A DNA stretch of 50,070 nucleotides from DASZBX01 sp035943635 (GTDB lineage: Bacteria > Actinomycetota > Actinomycetes > Streptomycetales > Catenulisporaceae), in NCBI GenBank assembly GCA_035943635.1, contig DASZBX010000121.1, forward strand, positions 1 through 50,070, read 5' to 3'. The translations under genes and the position numbers were made by a program. Below are positions 8,193-16,820 of the stretch, one piece after another (positions within the stretch are counted from its first letter, which is position 1; each line of letters opens with the position of its first letter). The notes beneath the pieces were generated by a model that was not told where the DNA came from, did not search any database, and was given only the letters and a program-made list of their open reading frames with translations.

Positions 8193-8954
8193 ATGCCGCC
8201 AGCCCGCCAATACCCGAACCGCCACCCGCTGCCGGGCCCCACCCGCCTGGAACTGGCCGACCGGGAGCGGATCGACTGGCACGACCACGGCGAGCACCAG
8301 CTGATCCACGCCGGCCGCGGACTGCTCCAGGTCTTCACCCCGGCCGGCTCCTGGGTGGTCCCCTCGCACCGGGCGGTGTGGATCCCGGCCGGGGTCGCGC
8401 ACGCGCACCGCGCGCACGGGCCGACCCGGATGCAGACCCTGCCGTTCCCGGCCGCGGTCAACCCGCTCAGCCTGGACCGGCCGACCGTGCTCGCGGTCAG
8501 CCCGCTGCTGCGCGAGGTGATCGTCAGCCTCACCGCCGACGAGGCCGACCACCTGACCGAGCGGCAGCGCGGCAACCTGACCGAGGTCGCGCTCGACCAC
8601 CTGCGCCCGGTCGACTCCGCCCCGCTGTACCTGCCCGCGCCCGCGGACCCGCGGCTGCGCGACGTGGCCGCGATCCTGCGGGCCGACCCGGCCGGGCAGG
8701 CCTCGCTGGCCGAACTCGGCGCGATCGTGGGGGCCAGCGACCGCACCCTGAGCCGGCTGATCCGCGCCGAGATCGGGATGGGCTTCTCCCAGTGGCGCAC
8801 CCAGATGCGCCTGCACCACTCGATCATCCTGCTGGCCGGCGGCGTTCCGGTGGCCACCACGGCCTCGGCCTGCGGCTACGGCAACGCCAGCGCGTTCATC
8901 GAGGCCTTCCGCCAGGCCTTCGGCACCACGCCCGGGCGGTACTGGGCCGCCTGA
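8193..8954 (+). CDS. AraC-family regulator with N-terminal cupin domain
   Basis: A 253-aa protein. The N-terminal cupin (residues ~20-110) has HDHGEHQLIHAGRGLLQVFTP and VVPSHRAVWIPAGVAHAHRA. The C-terminal AraC domain has two HTHs: SLAELGAIVGASDRTLSRLI and VATTASACGYGNASAFIEAF, ending FGTTPGRYW. No good ribosome binding site precedes ATG 8193, and a leaderless transcript is possible; an in-frame Met further upstream would add ~16 poorly conserved residues. Cupin-AraC proteins of this type commonly repress or activate an adjacent efflux gene, fitting the divergent MFS gene. Confidence 0.9.
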   Translation: MPPARQYPNRHPLPGPTRLELADRERIDWHDHGEHQLIHAGRGLLQVFTPAGSWVVPSHRAVWIPAGVAHAHRAHGPTRMQTLPFPAAVNPLSLDRPTVLAVSPLLREVIVSLTADEADHLTERQRGNLTEVALDHLRPVDSAPLYLPAPADPRLRDVAAILRADPAGQASLAELGAIVGASDRTLSRLIRAEIGMGFSQWRTQMRLHHSIILLAGGVPVATTASACGYGNASAFIEAFRQAFGTTPGRYWAA

Positions 8955-9001
8955 CGCCGGGCCGGCCGACCCGGTCCGGCGGCGTGCGGGATGATGGCGG
9001 G

Positions 9002-9424
9002 ATGAGTGATGCGTTCGCGACCCGCATGCTGTCCGTGTCCACCGGCTCGGTCGAGAAGGTGCACGATCTGACCGAGGACTGCGCGGCCTTCCTGCGGGAG
9101 GTCGCCGGGCAGCGCGACGGCCTGCTCAACGTGTTCGTCCCGCACGCCACCGCCGGCGTCGCGATCCTGGAGACCGGCGCCGGCAGCGACGAGGACCTGC
9201 TCGACGCGCTGCGCGACCTGCTGCCGCCGGGCAAGGCCTGGCGGCACCGGCACGGCCGGGCCGGGCACGGGCGCGACCACGTCCTGCCCGCCCTCATCTC
9301 TCCGCACGCCACCCTCCCGGTCCTGGCCGGACGGCTGGAACTGGGCACCTGGCAGTCGGTCGTGCTGGTGGACACCAACCGGGACAACCCGCAGCGGCAG
9401 GTACGGCTCTCGTTCCTCGGCTGA
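9002..9424 (+). CDS. YjbQ/UPF0047 family protein
   Basis: A 140-aa protein matching the YjbQ (UPF0047) family along its length: GLLNVFVPHATAGVAILETG, the conserved histidines of WRHRHGRAGHGRDHVLPAL, LISPHATLPVLAGRLELGTWQSVVLVD near the end, and a short C-terminal beta strand. Some members have weak thiamine-phosphate synthase activity in genetic tests; the true role is not settled. Typical length for the family. Start ATG 9002; two upstream ATGs at 8991 and 8994 lack good spacing. Confidence 0.88.
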   Translation: MSDAFATRMLSVSTGSVEKVHDLTEDCAAFLREVAGQRDGLLNVFVPHATAGVAILETGAGSDEDLLDALRDLLPPGKAWRHRHGRAGHGRDHVLPALISPHATLPVLAGRLELGTWQSVVLVDTNRDNPQRQVRLSFLG

Positions 9425-9502
9425 GCCGCCCGGGCCACGGCGTACCGCAGCCGGACGGCCGGGCGGGCATGCCGCACCGCCGGGTCGAGCCCTGAGCCCC
9501 GA

Positions 9503-9561
9503 ACCGCCAGTGTCCGAGCCGCCAGTGTCCGAGCCGCCAGAACCGAGCCGCCGGTCCCCGA
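9503..9561. repeat. 15-bp tandem repeat, about four units
   Basis: The unit GCCGCCAGTGTCCGA occurs nearly perfectly twice, then in two diverged copies, in the short gap between convergent yjbQ and STAS genes. Non-coding. Confidence 0.8.
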
Positions 9562-9572
9562 GCCGCGGGCTT

Positions 9573-9914
9573 TCAGGCCGCGAGCGCCTCGGCTACGCTC
9601 GCGTGCGTCTCGACCAGCTTGTCCACCCCGGCCAGCTTCAGCACCCGCTGGATGGCCGGCTGCGGGTCGGCCAGCCGGAACGAGGCGCCCTCCAGCGACG
9701 CGACGCTGCGCGCCTGGAGCACCACCCGCAACCCGACCGAGTCCATGAACGTCAGGCCGCCGCCGTCCAACACCACCACCGCGCCCGGGCGGATCAGCGG
9801 CTCCATCCGGGACCACAGGTCCTCGGCCTCGGCCATGTCCAGCTCGCCGCTGACCTTGACCACGGTGCGGCCGTCGGCACTCGTCTCGCCCACCTCGACG
9901 GCAAAACTGTCCAT
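9573..9914 (-). CDS. STAS-domain anti-sigma factor antagonist
   Basis: A 113-aa single-domain protein: VVKVSGELDMAEAEDLW, then VVVLDGGGLTFMDSVGLRVV, carrying the D-S-x-G-L motif whose Ser is phosphorylated by partner kinases in the SpoIIAA/RsbV family. Start ATG 9914 preceded by AGGACGAG. No anti-sigma kinase is adjacent, so its partner is elsewhere; a PP2C phosphatase at 37.8 kb could be a distant member of such a pathway but nothing here proves it. Confidence 0.9.
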   Translation of the reverse strand: MDSFAVEVGETSADGRTVVKVSGELDMAEAEDLWSRMEPLIRPGAVVVLDGGGLTFMDSVGLRVVLQARSVASLEGASFRLADPQPAIQRVLKLAGVDKLVETHASVAEALAA

Positions 9915-10109
9915 TCTCGTCCTGACCTCTTCTGCTCCGGCCCACCGGCCCGGCTTCGCGGATTGCGGCCGGATCCGGCCGCAACCGGCCCGGGCTTCAC
10001 TTGTACGAGGATATACAGTCGCGACCGGGAATCCAGCCGCAATCCCGGCCGGACACCGGGGAATGGTCTGGCGGTTCGGGGGTACCCGCGGGGCAGGAGG
10101 TCGACAGCA

Positions 10110-10541
10110 ATGACTGATTCTTTGAGCGGTATGACACAACAACGCCCGGTCCCGCCGGCCGATCAGTCGGTCGGCGCCCTGGTGAGCCAGGCGTCCGAGC
10201 AGCTGTCGCTGCTGGTCCGGCAGGAGATCAAGCTGGCCAGGGCCGAGATGACGCAGAAAGCCAAGCGGGTCGCGATCGGCGGCGGGATGTTCGGCGGCGC
10301 GGGCCTGACCGCCCTGTTCGCCGTGCAGGCCCTGGTCGTCGCGGGCATCGCGGGCCTGGCGCTGGTGCTGTCGGTGTGGGCCGCGGCGCTGATCGTCGCC
10401 GGCGCGCTGCTGGCGGTCACCGGGATCCTGGCCCTGGCCGGCCGCAGCGAGGTCGGCCGCGGGCTGCCGCCCACCCCGCAGGCGGCGATCGAGAGCACCA
10501 AGGCCGACATCGAGACCATCACCGAGAGGGCACACCCGTGA
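10110..10541 (+). CDS. Actinobacterial Holin-X family membrane protein (DUF1469-like)
   Basis: A 143-aa protein. SVGALVSQASEQLSLLVRQEIKLARAEM is the conserved amphipathic N-terminal helix of putative actinobacterial Holin-X / phage-holin superfamily III proteins, followed by two TM segments (GLTALFAVQALVVAGIAGLA and AALIVAGALLAVTGILAL). An AGGAGG site lies 9 bp before ATG 10110. Its stop overlaps the next start. The pair with a DUF3618 protein is common in actinomycetes and is not a phage lysis module here; the function is unknown. Confidence 0.87.
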   Translation: MTDSLSGMTQQRPVPPADQSVGALVSQASEQLSLLVRQEIKLARAEMTQKAKRVAIGGGMFGGAGLTALFAVQALVVAGIAGLALVLSVWAAALIVAGALLAVTGILALAGRSEVGRGLPPTPQAAIESTKADIETITERAHP

Positions 10542-10957
10542 CCCAGGACACGACGAACGAGAAGAAGAGCACCGCCCCGACCACGGCAAAGCCCGACCTC
10601 AAGGCCGTCCCCACTCCGGCCGCCGCGGTCGAGCCCGAGACCAAGGACCCCGAGGTGCTGCGCGAGCAGGTGGCGCAGACCCGCGAGGACCTCGGCGACA
10701 CCGTGGCCGCCCTCGCGGCCAAGGCGGACGTCAAGCAGCGGACCAAGACCAAGCTGGCCGAGACCAGGGTCCAGGCCCAGGAGACCTACGCCAAGGTCGC
10801 CGAGAAGACCAGGGAGCACACGCCCCAGCCGGTGCAGAACGCCGCGGAGAAGGCGGCCTCGGCCACCGAGGGCAAGCGCACCAAGATCGCCGCAGGGCTC
10901 TCGGTCGCGCTCGCGGCCCTGCTCACCACGCTCAAGCTGCGCAAGCGCAACAGCTGA
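10538..10957 (+). CDS. DUF3618-domain protein
   Basis: A 139-aa protein starting at GTG 10538, which overlaps the upstream stop (GTGA). The DUF3618 signature is visible as EVLREQVAQTREDLGDTVAALAAKADVK, after a ~40-residue Thr/Lys/Pro-rich leader. It continues as a charged helix with repeated Ala/Lys/Glu and ends in a hydrophobic segment, IAAGLSVALAALLTTL, with a basic tail. It probably associates with the membrane and the Holin-X partner; the function is unknown. Confidence 0.87.
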   Translation: MTQDTTNEKKSTAPTTAKPDLKAVPTPAAAVEPETKDPEVLREQVAQTREDLGDTVAALAAKADVKQRTKTKLAETRVQAQETYAKVAEKTREHTPQPVQNAAEKAASATEGKRTKIAAGLSVALAALLTTLKLRKRNS

Positions 10958-11077
10958 GCGACGCCCGCAGAGTCTCGCGGCGAGGCGCACGGCACAGCTG
11001 CCGCGCCGCCTTGCCGCGTCTGCCTTTCCTCTGTCGCGCCCGCACCGGCGCCCGGCTTCCCCCGCTCGGCCGAACGC

Positions 11078-12015
11078 TCAGACGATCTCGACGGTCGTCA
11101 GCTCGGTCAGCCCGGAGAGGGTCAACACCGACCGCAGCAGCGCCGAGGAGATCAGCCGGACCCGGCCCGCGTGGTTGAACAGGACCGTCAGGCCCGCGCT
11201 GTCGAGATACTCCACGGCGGTCAGGTCGACCACCAGCCGGCCGTCCGGCAACTTGATTCACTGCCTGATCCGCCGTCAGGATCGCCGATGCCGTCGGTGC
11301 CGCCGCCGATCTCCTGCGCCGCTATGCCACCTATCGACCCGTCACCCGAAGCGCCGTCCACCGACACCGGCGACAACAGCGGCCGGTCCCGCAGCGAGCC
11401 GAGGGTCTCGCGCAGCTGCTCCGGCAGGTCCGCCCAGCCGGCTCCGGGCGGACTGGAGGTCAGCTCCGGCTGCCCGCCCTCGCCCCAGGCCACGGCCAGC
11501 ACCCGGGAACAGGACCAGAGCGCGCGCAGTTCCTCCAGCGCCTCCTGGACCGCCTCGGGCACGCTCCCGGCCCGGGCCAGGCGCAGGCCGAGGGCGGCCA
11601 GCGCTGAGTACGTCCAGTACGTCTCCTCGAGATACCCGTGCCGGGACAGCGGCAGCAGCAGGTCCTCGGACCAGGTCGCCTGCCCGTCGGCCATCACCGA
11701 CTCCAGCATCGGGCCGATGATGTGCCAGATCTCGCTCCAGACCTGCTCGCCCGGTTTGCCCAGGGCCGGGTGGTTGGTGCCCAGCAGCGGCAGGTAGGCG
11801 TCGTTGTAGAGGAAGTGCAGCCCCGGCCCCCACCACACGATCATCGGGAACCGCGAGGTCAGGCAGATCCGGGTGGCCGTGCGCAGGCTGGCCGTCCACT
11901 CGGCCGGATCGGTCATGCCGGACTCGGCCCACGGGTGCTCGCGCATCCGCCGCGCCATCTCCCTGTCCCCGGGGAACGTGCGCTCGGCCGGTTCGCCGCG
12001 CTCCGCGCTGGTCAT
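11078..12015 (-). pseudogene. Collapsed PAS/GAF...STAS stress-signalling sensor (SpoIIE-type phosphatase family)
   Basis: The 5' part encodes a well-preserved N-terminus (FPGDREMARRMREH, ICLTSRFPMIVWWGPGL, FLYNDAYLPLLGTNHPALG, WSEIWHIIGPMLESVM) typical of large PAS-GAF-PP2C proteins. After EETYWTYS it jumps into a fragment ALAALGLRLARAGSVPEAV, then low-complexity Gly/Ser/Asp sequence. The frame ends at 11221, but another frame continues the homology with VVDLTAVEYLDSAGLTVLFN to a stop at 11078: the C-terminal half of a STAS domain with its D-S-A-G-L motif. The PP2C and ATPase domains expected between are missing, and a frameshift or deletion junction lies near 11255. Best read as a decayed gene; a shortened PAS-only protein could still be made. 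Confidence 0.65.
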
Positions 12016-12533
12016 CGCCCTGCCCTTTTCCGCGTCCGAGGCGGCCGGGAGAAGGCCTCAGCACCGCCAGTATGGCAAGCCGGAGCCGTGATAGACATCG
12101 CGAACGGCGAACGCCTGGGGATGACCGCCCGGCGCGCATTAATCCGATCGGTGCACTTGCGCGACCGCCCCACTACCCGGCGTGTGCGCCGTGTACTCCA
12201 AACGGGTGAACCAAACCGGTCTGCCACGGATGAGTCCCAATTGAGACCGAACGTTTCCGTATCACCCTCCGGGGCTGGTCTAAATTTGGTCATAGATTCC
12301 TATAAAGGTGAAAGTCGAAGTGCCGGACCAGCCACCCGAACTTGTGACGTGGCTCACAATGTCGAGAAAACGCCGTCCGTCACCAATCCGAGTACACACG
12401 TGCGACGAACCGCCGACGAAACCGACTTATCGGCGGCCGTCCGTCCGGGAACGGTGACGACGCCCCGTGAGAGGACCGAGGAATTGGGAAACCATCCGAC
12501 CGCACGGCAGATATCCCCGGTGCGGGGGATCTA
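12016..12533. other. Intergenic region with an AT-richer core
   Basis: About 520 bp without a convincing gene. It contains an unusually AT-rich stretch at 12270-12310 (with TATAAA at 12301) and a CRP-like palindrome at 12342. It probably holds the promoter of the surface-protein gene at 12534 and possibly that of the collapsed sensor on the other strand. Confidence 0.5.
12342..12359. promoter_or_regulatory. CRP/FNR-type operator palindrome
   Basis: TTGTGA-N6-TCACAA is a perfect match to the general CRP consensus TGTGA-N6-TCACA, extended one base on each side. It lies ~175 bp upstream of the gene at 12534. Actinobacterial CRP homologues recognise closely related sequences. Confidence 0.6.
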
Positions 12534-14456
12534 GTGCCCGAGGACTACTTCCGCCCGCGGGTGCAACCCTCGCGCGGCCCGACTCCGACCGAGGACTGGC
12601 CCGACCAGGACGATCCGCAGCCGGCCGACTCCGAGTCGGTCGACCAGGACGACCTGCTCGGCTCGTTCGACGCGGTCCGCCGGGCCCTGGACGCCGGCCG
12701 AGAGGCCGAACGCGCCCAGTCCGAGGTGCTCGCCCATGGTAACTCCGCCGACGCCCTGAGTGAAGAGGCCCCCACCCGGCCGACCCGCCGCACCGCCCCG
12801 GCTGCTGCTGCGGCGGCGAGCACCCCGGCTGTGCCGTCGCCCCTCGCCGCGAGCACCCCGCCCGCTGCCGCGAACGCCCCGGCCGCGCCCTCGCCTGCTG
12901 CCGCGAGTACTCCGACCGAGCCCCCGGCTGTTGCCGCAAGCACTCCGACCGTGCCCTCGCCCGCCGCGCCGACCGACGCGACCATCGCGGCTCACGGTGT
13001 CGCCACGTCCGGTGCGTTCCCCGCGAGCAGCCCGACCGACGAGACCGTCCCGCCGACCTCCCGGACCCGGGCCGCCGCGGCCAAGTCGGCCAAGCCGGCC
13101 AACCGGACCGGCGAACCCCTCCCGACCAGCGAGATCACTCCGACCAACGAGATCACCCCGGCCAACGAGATCACCCCGGCCGCGGCGACCACCCCGACTG
13201 TCGAAGCCACTCCGACCACCCCGACCGCCGGCCCCGACCCCGGCCCCGGCCGCCCCGCCGACCTGCCCCGGCGGATCGACCCGCCGGCCTTCGCCGCCGC
13301 GGTCCCGGCCGCCCCGCCCCGGCCGGCCAAACCGGTCCCGATGCCCCGGCTGCCCAAACCCGCCGGCCCGGCCCCGGCCGGTCCCGGCCGCGGCCCGCGG
13401 ATGATCGAGGCCGAACCGGCCGCGATCGCCCGGGTGGCCGGGCAGCACCAGCTCGCCCCGGCCGGGTACGCCGAGATCAGCACGATCGGCGCGGGCGGGC
13501 GCCGGCCCCCGGGCCAGACCGTCCGGCCGGACGGCGACAAGCCCCGGCGCAGCCGCGGCCCGCTGATCGCCGGGGTCGCCGTCGTGGTCGCGGCGGCCTT
13601 CTGCGCCGGCGCCGTGGTCGAGCTCAACAGCGGCCACAGCGGCAACTCCACCGCCGGCGCCGCGGGCACCCCCGGCGCCTCCGCCTCCGCCCCGACCGCC
13701 TCGGCGGCGCCCACCCCGGAGACCTCCCGCGCGGTCGCCTGGGTGGAGAGCTCGGTCGGCACCTCGCACGTGGTCGCCTGCGACCCCATCGTCTGCGGCC
13801 TGCTCGGCTCCGGCGGCTTCACCTCCTCCTCCCTGGAGGTCGTGGCCGGCCTGGCCAACCTGGAACAGGCCGACGTGGTCGTGCTGACCCCGCAGCTGCG
13901 CACCCAGCTCGGCAACGAGGCGGGCGCGCTGGTGTCCCCGGAACCGCTCGCGGTCTTCGGCTCCGGCGCGGCCGAGGTCGAGGTCGCCGCGGTCCAGCTC
14001 AACGGGGCCGCCACCTACGCCCAGACCATGGCCGCCGACCGGGCCGGCCGGCGCACCGCCGGCACCGCGCTGCTCGGCGACAGCCGGCTGACCGTCGACG
14101 CCTCCGCCCGCGCGCTGCTCGCGGACGGGCTGGTCGACTCCCGGGTCTGCGCGCTGCTGGCGCTGCTGACCGGATCGCACTCCGTCACCGTCGCCGGGTT
14201 CACCCCCATCCCGCCCGGCGCCGGACCGGACGTGCCCAGCGCCGGGGTGGTGATCGCGACGGTCGACGGCCAGCCCGCGGCCGGCGCCTCCACCGCGGCC
14301 ACCGGCCTGCTGGCCACGATCAAGGCCCAGCTGGCGCCCTACCGCCCGATGACGGCCGCCCCCGGGACGGTCGGCGGGCAGCAGGGCCTGCAGGTCGTCT
14401 ACTCGCAACCCGGCCCGCTCGGCCTGCTCCCCGGAACGAGCACGCCGCCCGTGTGA
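12534..14456 (+). CDS. Large Ala/Pro/Thr-rich single-pass membrane protein of unknown family
   Basis: A 640-aa protein from GTG 12534 after GGGGGATCTA. Residues ~1-75 are acidic. Residues ~80-330 are low complexity, with irregular repeats of the AAASTPTVPSPAA type and ITPTNEITPANEITPA. One TM segment (GPLIAGVAVVVAAAFCAGAVV, residues ~343-363) follows the basic KPRRSRG, so the long N-terminal part is predicted cytoplasmic and the last ~260 residues extracellular. The outside domain has Cys residues in VVACDPIVCGLLG and a mixed alpha/beta look. I do not recognise the family. It leads a cluster with a DUF4397 protein and a class F sortase, suggesting a cell-surface role. Confidence 0.75.
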   Translation: MPEDYFRPRVQPSRGPTPTEDWPDQDDPQPADSESVDQDDLLGSFDAVRRALDAGREAERAQSEVLAHGNSADALSEEAPTRPTRRTAPAAAAAASTPAVPSPLAASTPPAAANAPAAPSPAAASTPTEPPAVAASTPTVPSPAAPTDATIAAHGVATSGAFPASSPTDETVPPTSRTRAAAAKSAKPANRTGEPLPTSEITPTNEITPANEITPAAATTPTVEATPTTPTAGPDPGPGRPADLPRRIDPPAFAAAVPAAPPRPAKPVPMPRLPKPAGPAPAGPGRGPRMIEAEPAAIARVAGQHQLAPAGYAEISTIGAGGRRPPGQTVRPDGDKPRRSRGPLIAGVAVVVAAAFCAGAVVELNSGHSGNSTAGAAGTPGASASAPTASAAPTPETSRAVAWVESSVGTSHVVACDPIVCGLLGSGGFTSSSLEVVAGLANLEQADVVVLTPQLRTQLGNEAGALVSPEPLAVFGSGAAEVEVAAVQLNGAATYAQTMAADRAGRRTAGTALLGDSRLTVDASARALLADGLVDSRVCALLALLTGSHSVTVAGFTPIPPGAGPDVPSAGVVIATVDGQPAAGASTAATGLLATIKAQLAPYRPMTAAPGTVGGQQGLQVVYSQPGPLGLLPGTSTPPV

Positions 14457-14560
14457 CCCGGTGCCCGCACCAGGCACATGTCCGCTGCCCGCATGTCCAC
14501 CACGAATGATGTGCGCCACAACCCACACCCACACCCATCCGTCCTGTCAGGAGAACACCA

Positions 14561-15400
14561 GTGCTCAACCGAATAGCGAGGGTGACCGCCAGCGCGGCCA
14601 TCGCCTCCGTAGCCCTGCTGCCCTTGTCGGCCGCGACCGCCCAGGCCAGCGCCAGCCAGGTCGGCTGGGTGCGGCTGGCGCACCTGTCGCCGAACACGCC
14701 GGCAGTGGACGTGTACCTGTACCCGTTCGGCAACGCCTCGGCGCAGATCGTGCTCAAGCACGTGGCCTACGGCACCGCCTCCGGGTACGAGTCGCTCAAG
14801 CCCGGCCTGTACCTGGTCGCCATGCGCTCGGCCGGCGCCGCCGCCGCCAGCAACCCGGTGATCAGCACCGAGGTGCAGGTGGCCGCGGGCGCGGCCTACA
14901 CCGTGGCCGGCCTCGGCCCGTTCTCCGCGCTCACCCTGGACGTGCTCGACGACCAGCTGTCGGTCCCGGCCGGCCACGCGGGCGTCCGGGTGATCGAGGC
15001 CTCGCTGGCCGCCCCCGACGTCACCGTCACCGCGGGCAGCGACAACATCGCCACCAACCTGCACTTCCCGTCGGTGACCGGCTACCAGACGGTCGAGCCG
15101 GGCAGCTGGACCGTGAAGGTTGCCACCCAGACCGCCGCGGCCACCAGCAAGGTCACCCTGGCCTCGGACAGCACGCACACCTTCGCGGTGCTCGACGGCA
15201 CCAACGGCGTGCCCAAGCTGCTGGACCTCGGCGACGCCGCGGGCGCCTCGACCCTGCCGGTCGGCGGCGTGCAGACCGGTTTCGGCGGCACCGCGGACAA
15301 GTCCGGCGGGCAGCTGGAGACCGACCTGATCTGGGGCGCCCTGCTGGCCCTGGGCGCCGGCAGCGGCCTGTTCGCGGCCTTCCGGCTGCGACGGGGCTGA
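14561..15400 (+). CDS. Secreted, membrane-anchored DUF4397-domain protein
   Basis: A 279-aa protein from GTG 14561 after AGGAG. An N-terminal signal peptide (VTASAAIASVALLPLSAATAQA, cleavage near AQAS) is followed by DUF4397, recognisable by VRLAHLSPNTPAVDVYLYP and VRVIEASLAAPDVTVTAG. A C-terminal TM (LIWGALLALGAGSGLFAAF) plus RLRRG anchors it in the membrane. No LPXTG-like sortase motif is visible before the TM, although a sortase gene follows 5 bp downstream. Members are surface proteins of unknown function often encoded beside class F sortases. Confidence 0.88.
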   Translation: MLNRIARVTASAAIASVALLPLSAATAQASASQVGWVRLAHLSPNTPAVDVYLYPFGNASAQIVLKHVAYGTASGYESLKPGLYLVAMRSAGAAAASNPVISTEVQVAAGAAYTVAGLGPFSALTLDVLDDQLSVPAGHAGVRVIEASLAAPDVTVTAGSDNIATNLHFPSVTGYQTVEPGSWTVKVATQTAAATSKVTLASDSTHTFAVLDGTNGVPKLLDLGDAAGASTLPVGGVQTGFGGTADKSGGQLETDLIWGALLALGAGSGLFAAFRLRRG

Positions 15401-15405
15401 ACGTC

Positions 15406-16104
15406 TTGCGCGGCCGCCACGCCAGGCCGAAGTTCCTGGCCACGACGAACCGGGCCATCCTGACCTCGGTCGGGGTGGCCGGGCTCGGCGTGGCGGTCTA
15501 CGCCGGCGTCAACCTGGGCACCGGGTCCGCCGGGCCGGCCGCCTCGGCCACGCAGAGCCTGTCCGCGGTCCCCTCGGCCGGGAACCTCGGCGTGGCCAGC
15601 ACCGGCACGGCCGTGCCGACGCCCAGCGCGAGCAGCCCGACCGCGCAGCCGACCGCCCCGGTCGTCCCGGTCTCCGTCTCGATCCCGTCGATCAAGGTCC
15701 AGACCACGCTGCAGATGCTGAACCTGGACGCGGCCGGCGCGCTCAACCCGCCGACCAACCAGACCCAGGCCGGCTGGTACACCGGCAGCTCGCTGCCCGG
15801 CCAGGCCGGCCCCTCGGTCATCGCCGGGCACATCGACTCGGTCGACGGCCCGGCCGTGTTCTACCGGCTGAGCCTGCTCAAGCCGGGCGACACGGTCACC
15901 GTCACGCTCAGCGACCAGAGCACGGTCGTGTACCAGGTGACCGCGGTGGCCAGCTACCCGAAGAACGACTTCCCGACCATGAGCGTATACGGGCCCGTAC
16001 CCGACCCCGAGCTGCGCCTGATCACCTGTGGCGGCGGATTCGCCAACGGCCACTATCTCAACAACACCGTCGTGTACGCGACGCTCGTGAGCCAGTCCGC
16101 ATGA
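15406..16104 (+). CDS. Class F sortase
   Basis: A 232-aa protein. The start is probably TTG 15406, 5 bp after the upstream stop with GGGG before it; no ATG or GTG lies upstream of the TM in a sensible position. An N-terminal membrane anchor (AILTSVGVAGLGVAVYAGV) and a Ser/Thr/Pro linker precede the sortase beta-barrel: IPSIKVQTTLQML, the catalytic His in VIAGHIDS and the catalytic Cys in LRLITCGGGF, with the usual Arg probably in the same segment. Class F sortases are transpeptidases on the outer membrane face of actinobacteria. The DUF4397 protein encoded just upstream is the likely partner, though its sorting motif is not obvious. Confidence 0.9.
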   Translation: MRGRHARPKFLATTNRAILTSVGVAGLGVAVYAGVNLGTGSAGPAASATQSLSAVPSAGNLGVASTGTAVPTPSASSPTAQPTAPVVPVSVSIPSIKVQTTLQMLNLDAAGALNPPTNQTQAGWYTGSSLPGQAGPSVIAGHIDSVDGPAVFYRLSLLKPGDTVTVTLSDQSTVVYQVTAVASYPKNDFPTMSVYGPVPDPELRLITCGGGFANGHYLNNTVVYATLVSQSA

Positions 16105-16143
16105 CCGGCCGAGCGCGCACCGGCGGGTGAGGAGGCGAACCGG

Positions 16144-16734
16144 ATGGAGATCTCCTCCGCGTCCCTGAACCGGCTGACCCCCGCGGAGATCGGGCTGCTG
16201 CTGATCCCCGGCAGCCCCTGGGAGCTGGACTCGAACGAACTGCGCGCCGTGGACGCCTACGCCGAGGCCCGCGGCCTGGCCGCCGGGGACCCGGCCGCGC
16301 GCCGGGCCTACCTGGAGGTGTGCGTCACCGTCGCGGACGAGCTGCGCGACCGCCCGGGCGAGGCCGAGGACGGCTTCCGCTCCTCGATCACCTCCCGGAT
16401 CCGGCTGGCCCGCAGCTGCGGCGCCCCGGTCGACTCGGTCGCGGTGTTCGCCCTGGGCCTGCTGCGCGGCCTGTTCCCGAGCACCGAGGCCTTCGCCCGG
16501 TCCCGCCCGGGCAGCGACCCGGATCCGGAGGCCGGCACCGGGGAACCGATGTACATCGCGCACTGCAACGCGCTCGCGGTGTGCACGGCGGTGTGCGCGG
16601 TCTTCTTCGGCGTCGAGGACGCCGCGGTGGCCGAGGACCTGGCCCCGTGGCTCGCGGCCGCGGCTTCGCTGCGGCCGCAGGACGAGTGGCTCTCGCGCTG
16701 GTCCGAACGCCATCGTTCGGGCCGCGCGGACTGA
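16144..16734 (+). CDS. Hypothetical protein
   Basis: A 196-aa protein preceded by a strong GAGGAGG site, 39 bp after the sortase and probably in the same transcript. Predicted soluble and mostly helical. It has a hydrophobic Cys-containing segment AHCNALAVCTAVCAVFFG near residue 140 and a conserved-looking SSITSRIRLARSCGAPVDS. No family recognised. Codon usage is normal for the window and the start is clear, so it is very likely a real gene. Confidence 0.75.
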   Translation: MEISSASLNRLTPAEIGLLLIPGSPWELDSNELRAVDAYAEARGLAAGDPAARRAYLEVCVTVADELRDRPGEAEDGFRSSITSRIRLARSCGAPVDSVAVFALGLLRGLFPSTEAFARSRPGSDPDPEAGTGEPMYIAHCNALAVCTAVCAVFFGVEDAAVAEDLAPWLAAAASLRPQDEWLSRWSERHRSGRAD

Positions 16735-16820
16735 GCCGGTTGGTGCTCTGCGGTGCGGGCGGCGCGTCGACGAACCCTGAGTGGTGCGGGATCTGCGTGC
16801 TGCCGCGGGTGTTGGGTGAG

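Noticed and set aside
9503..9561. Possible CRISPR-like short repeats
   Set aside because: The 15-bp units are directly adjacent with no spacers, and no cas genes are present.
10110..10957. Phage lysis module suggested by a holin-like protein
   Set aside because: Holin-X/DUF3618 pairs are ordinary chromosomal genes in actinomycetes; no endolysin or phage structural genes are nearby.
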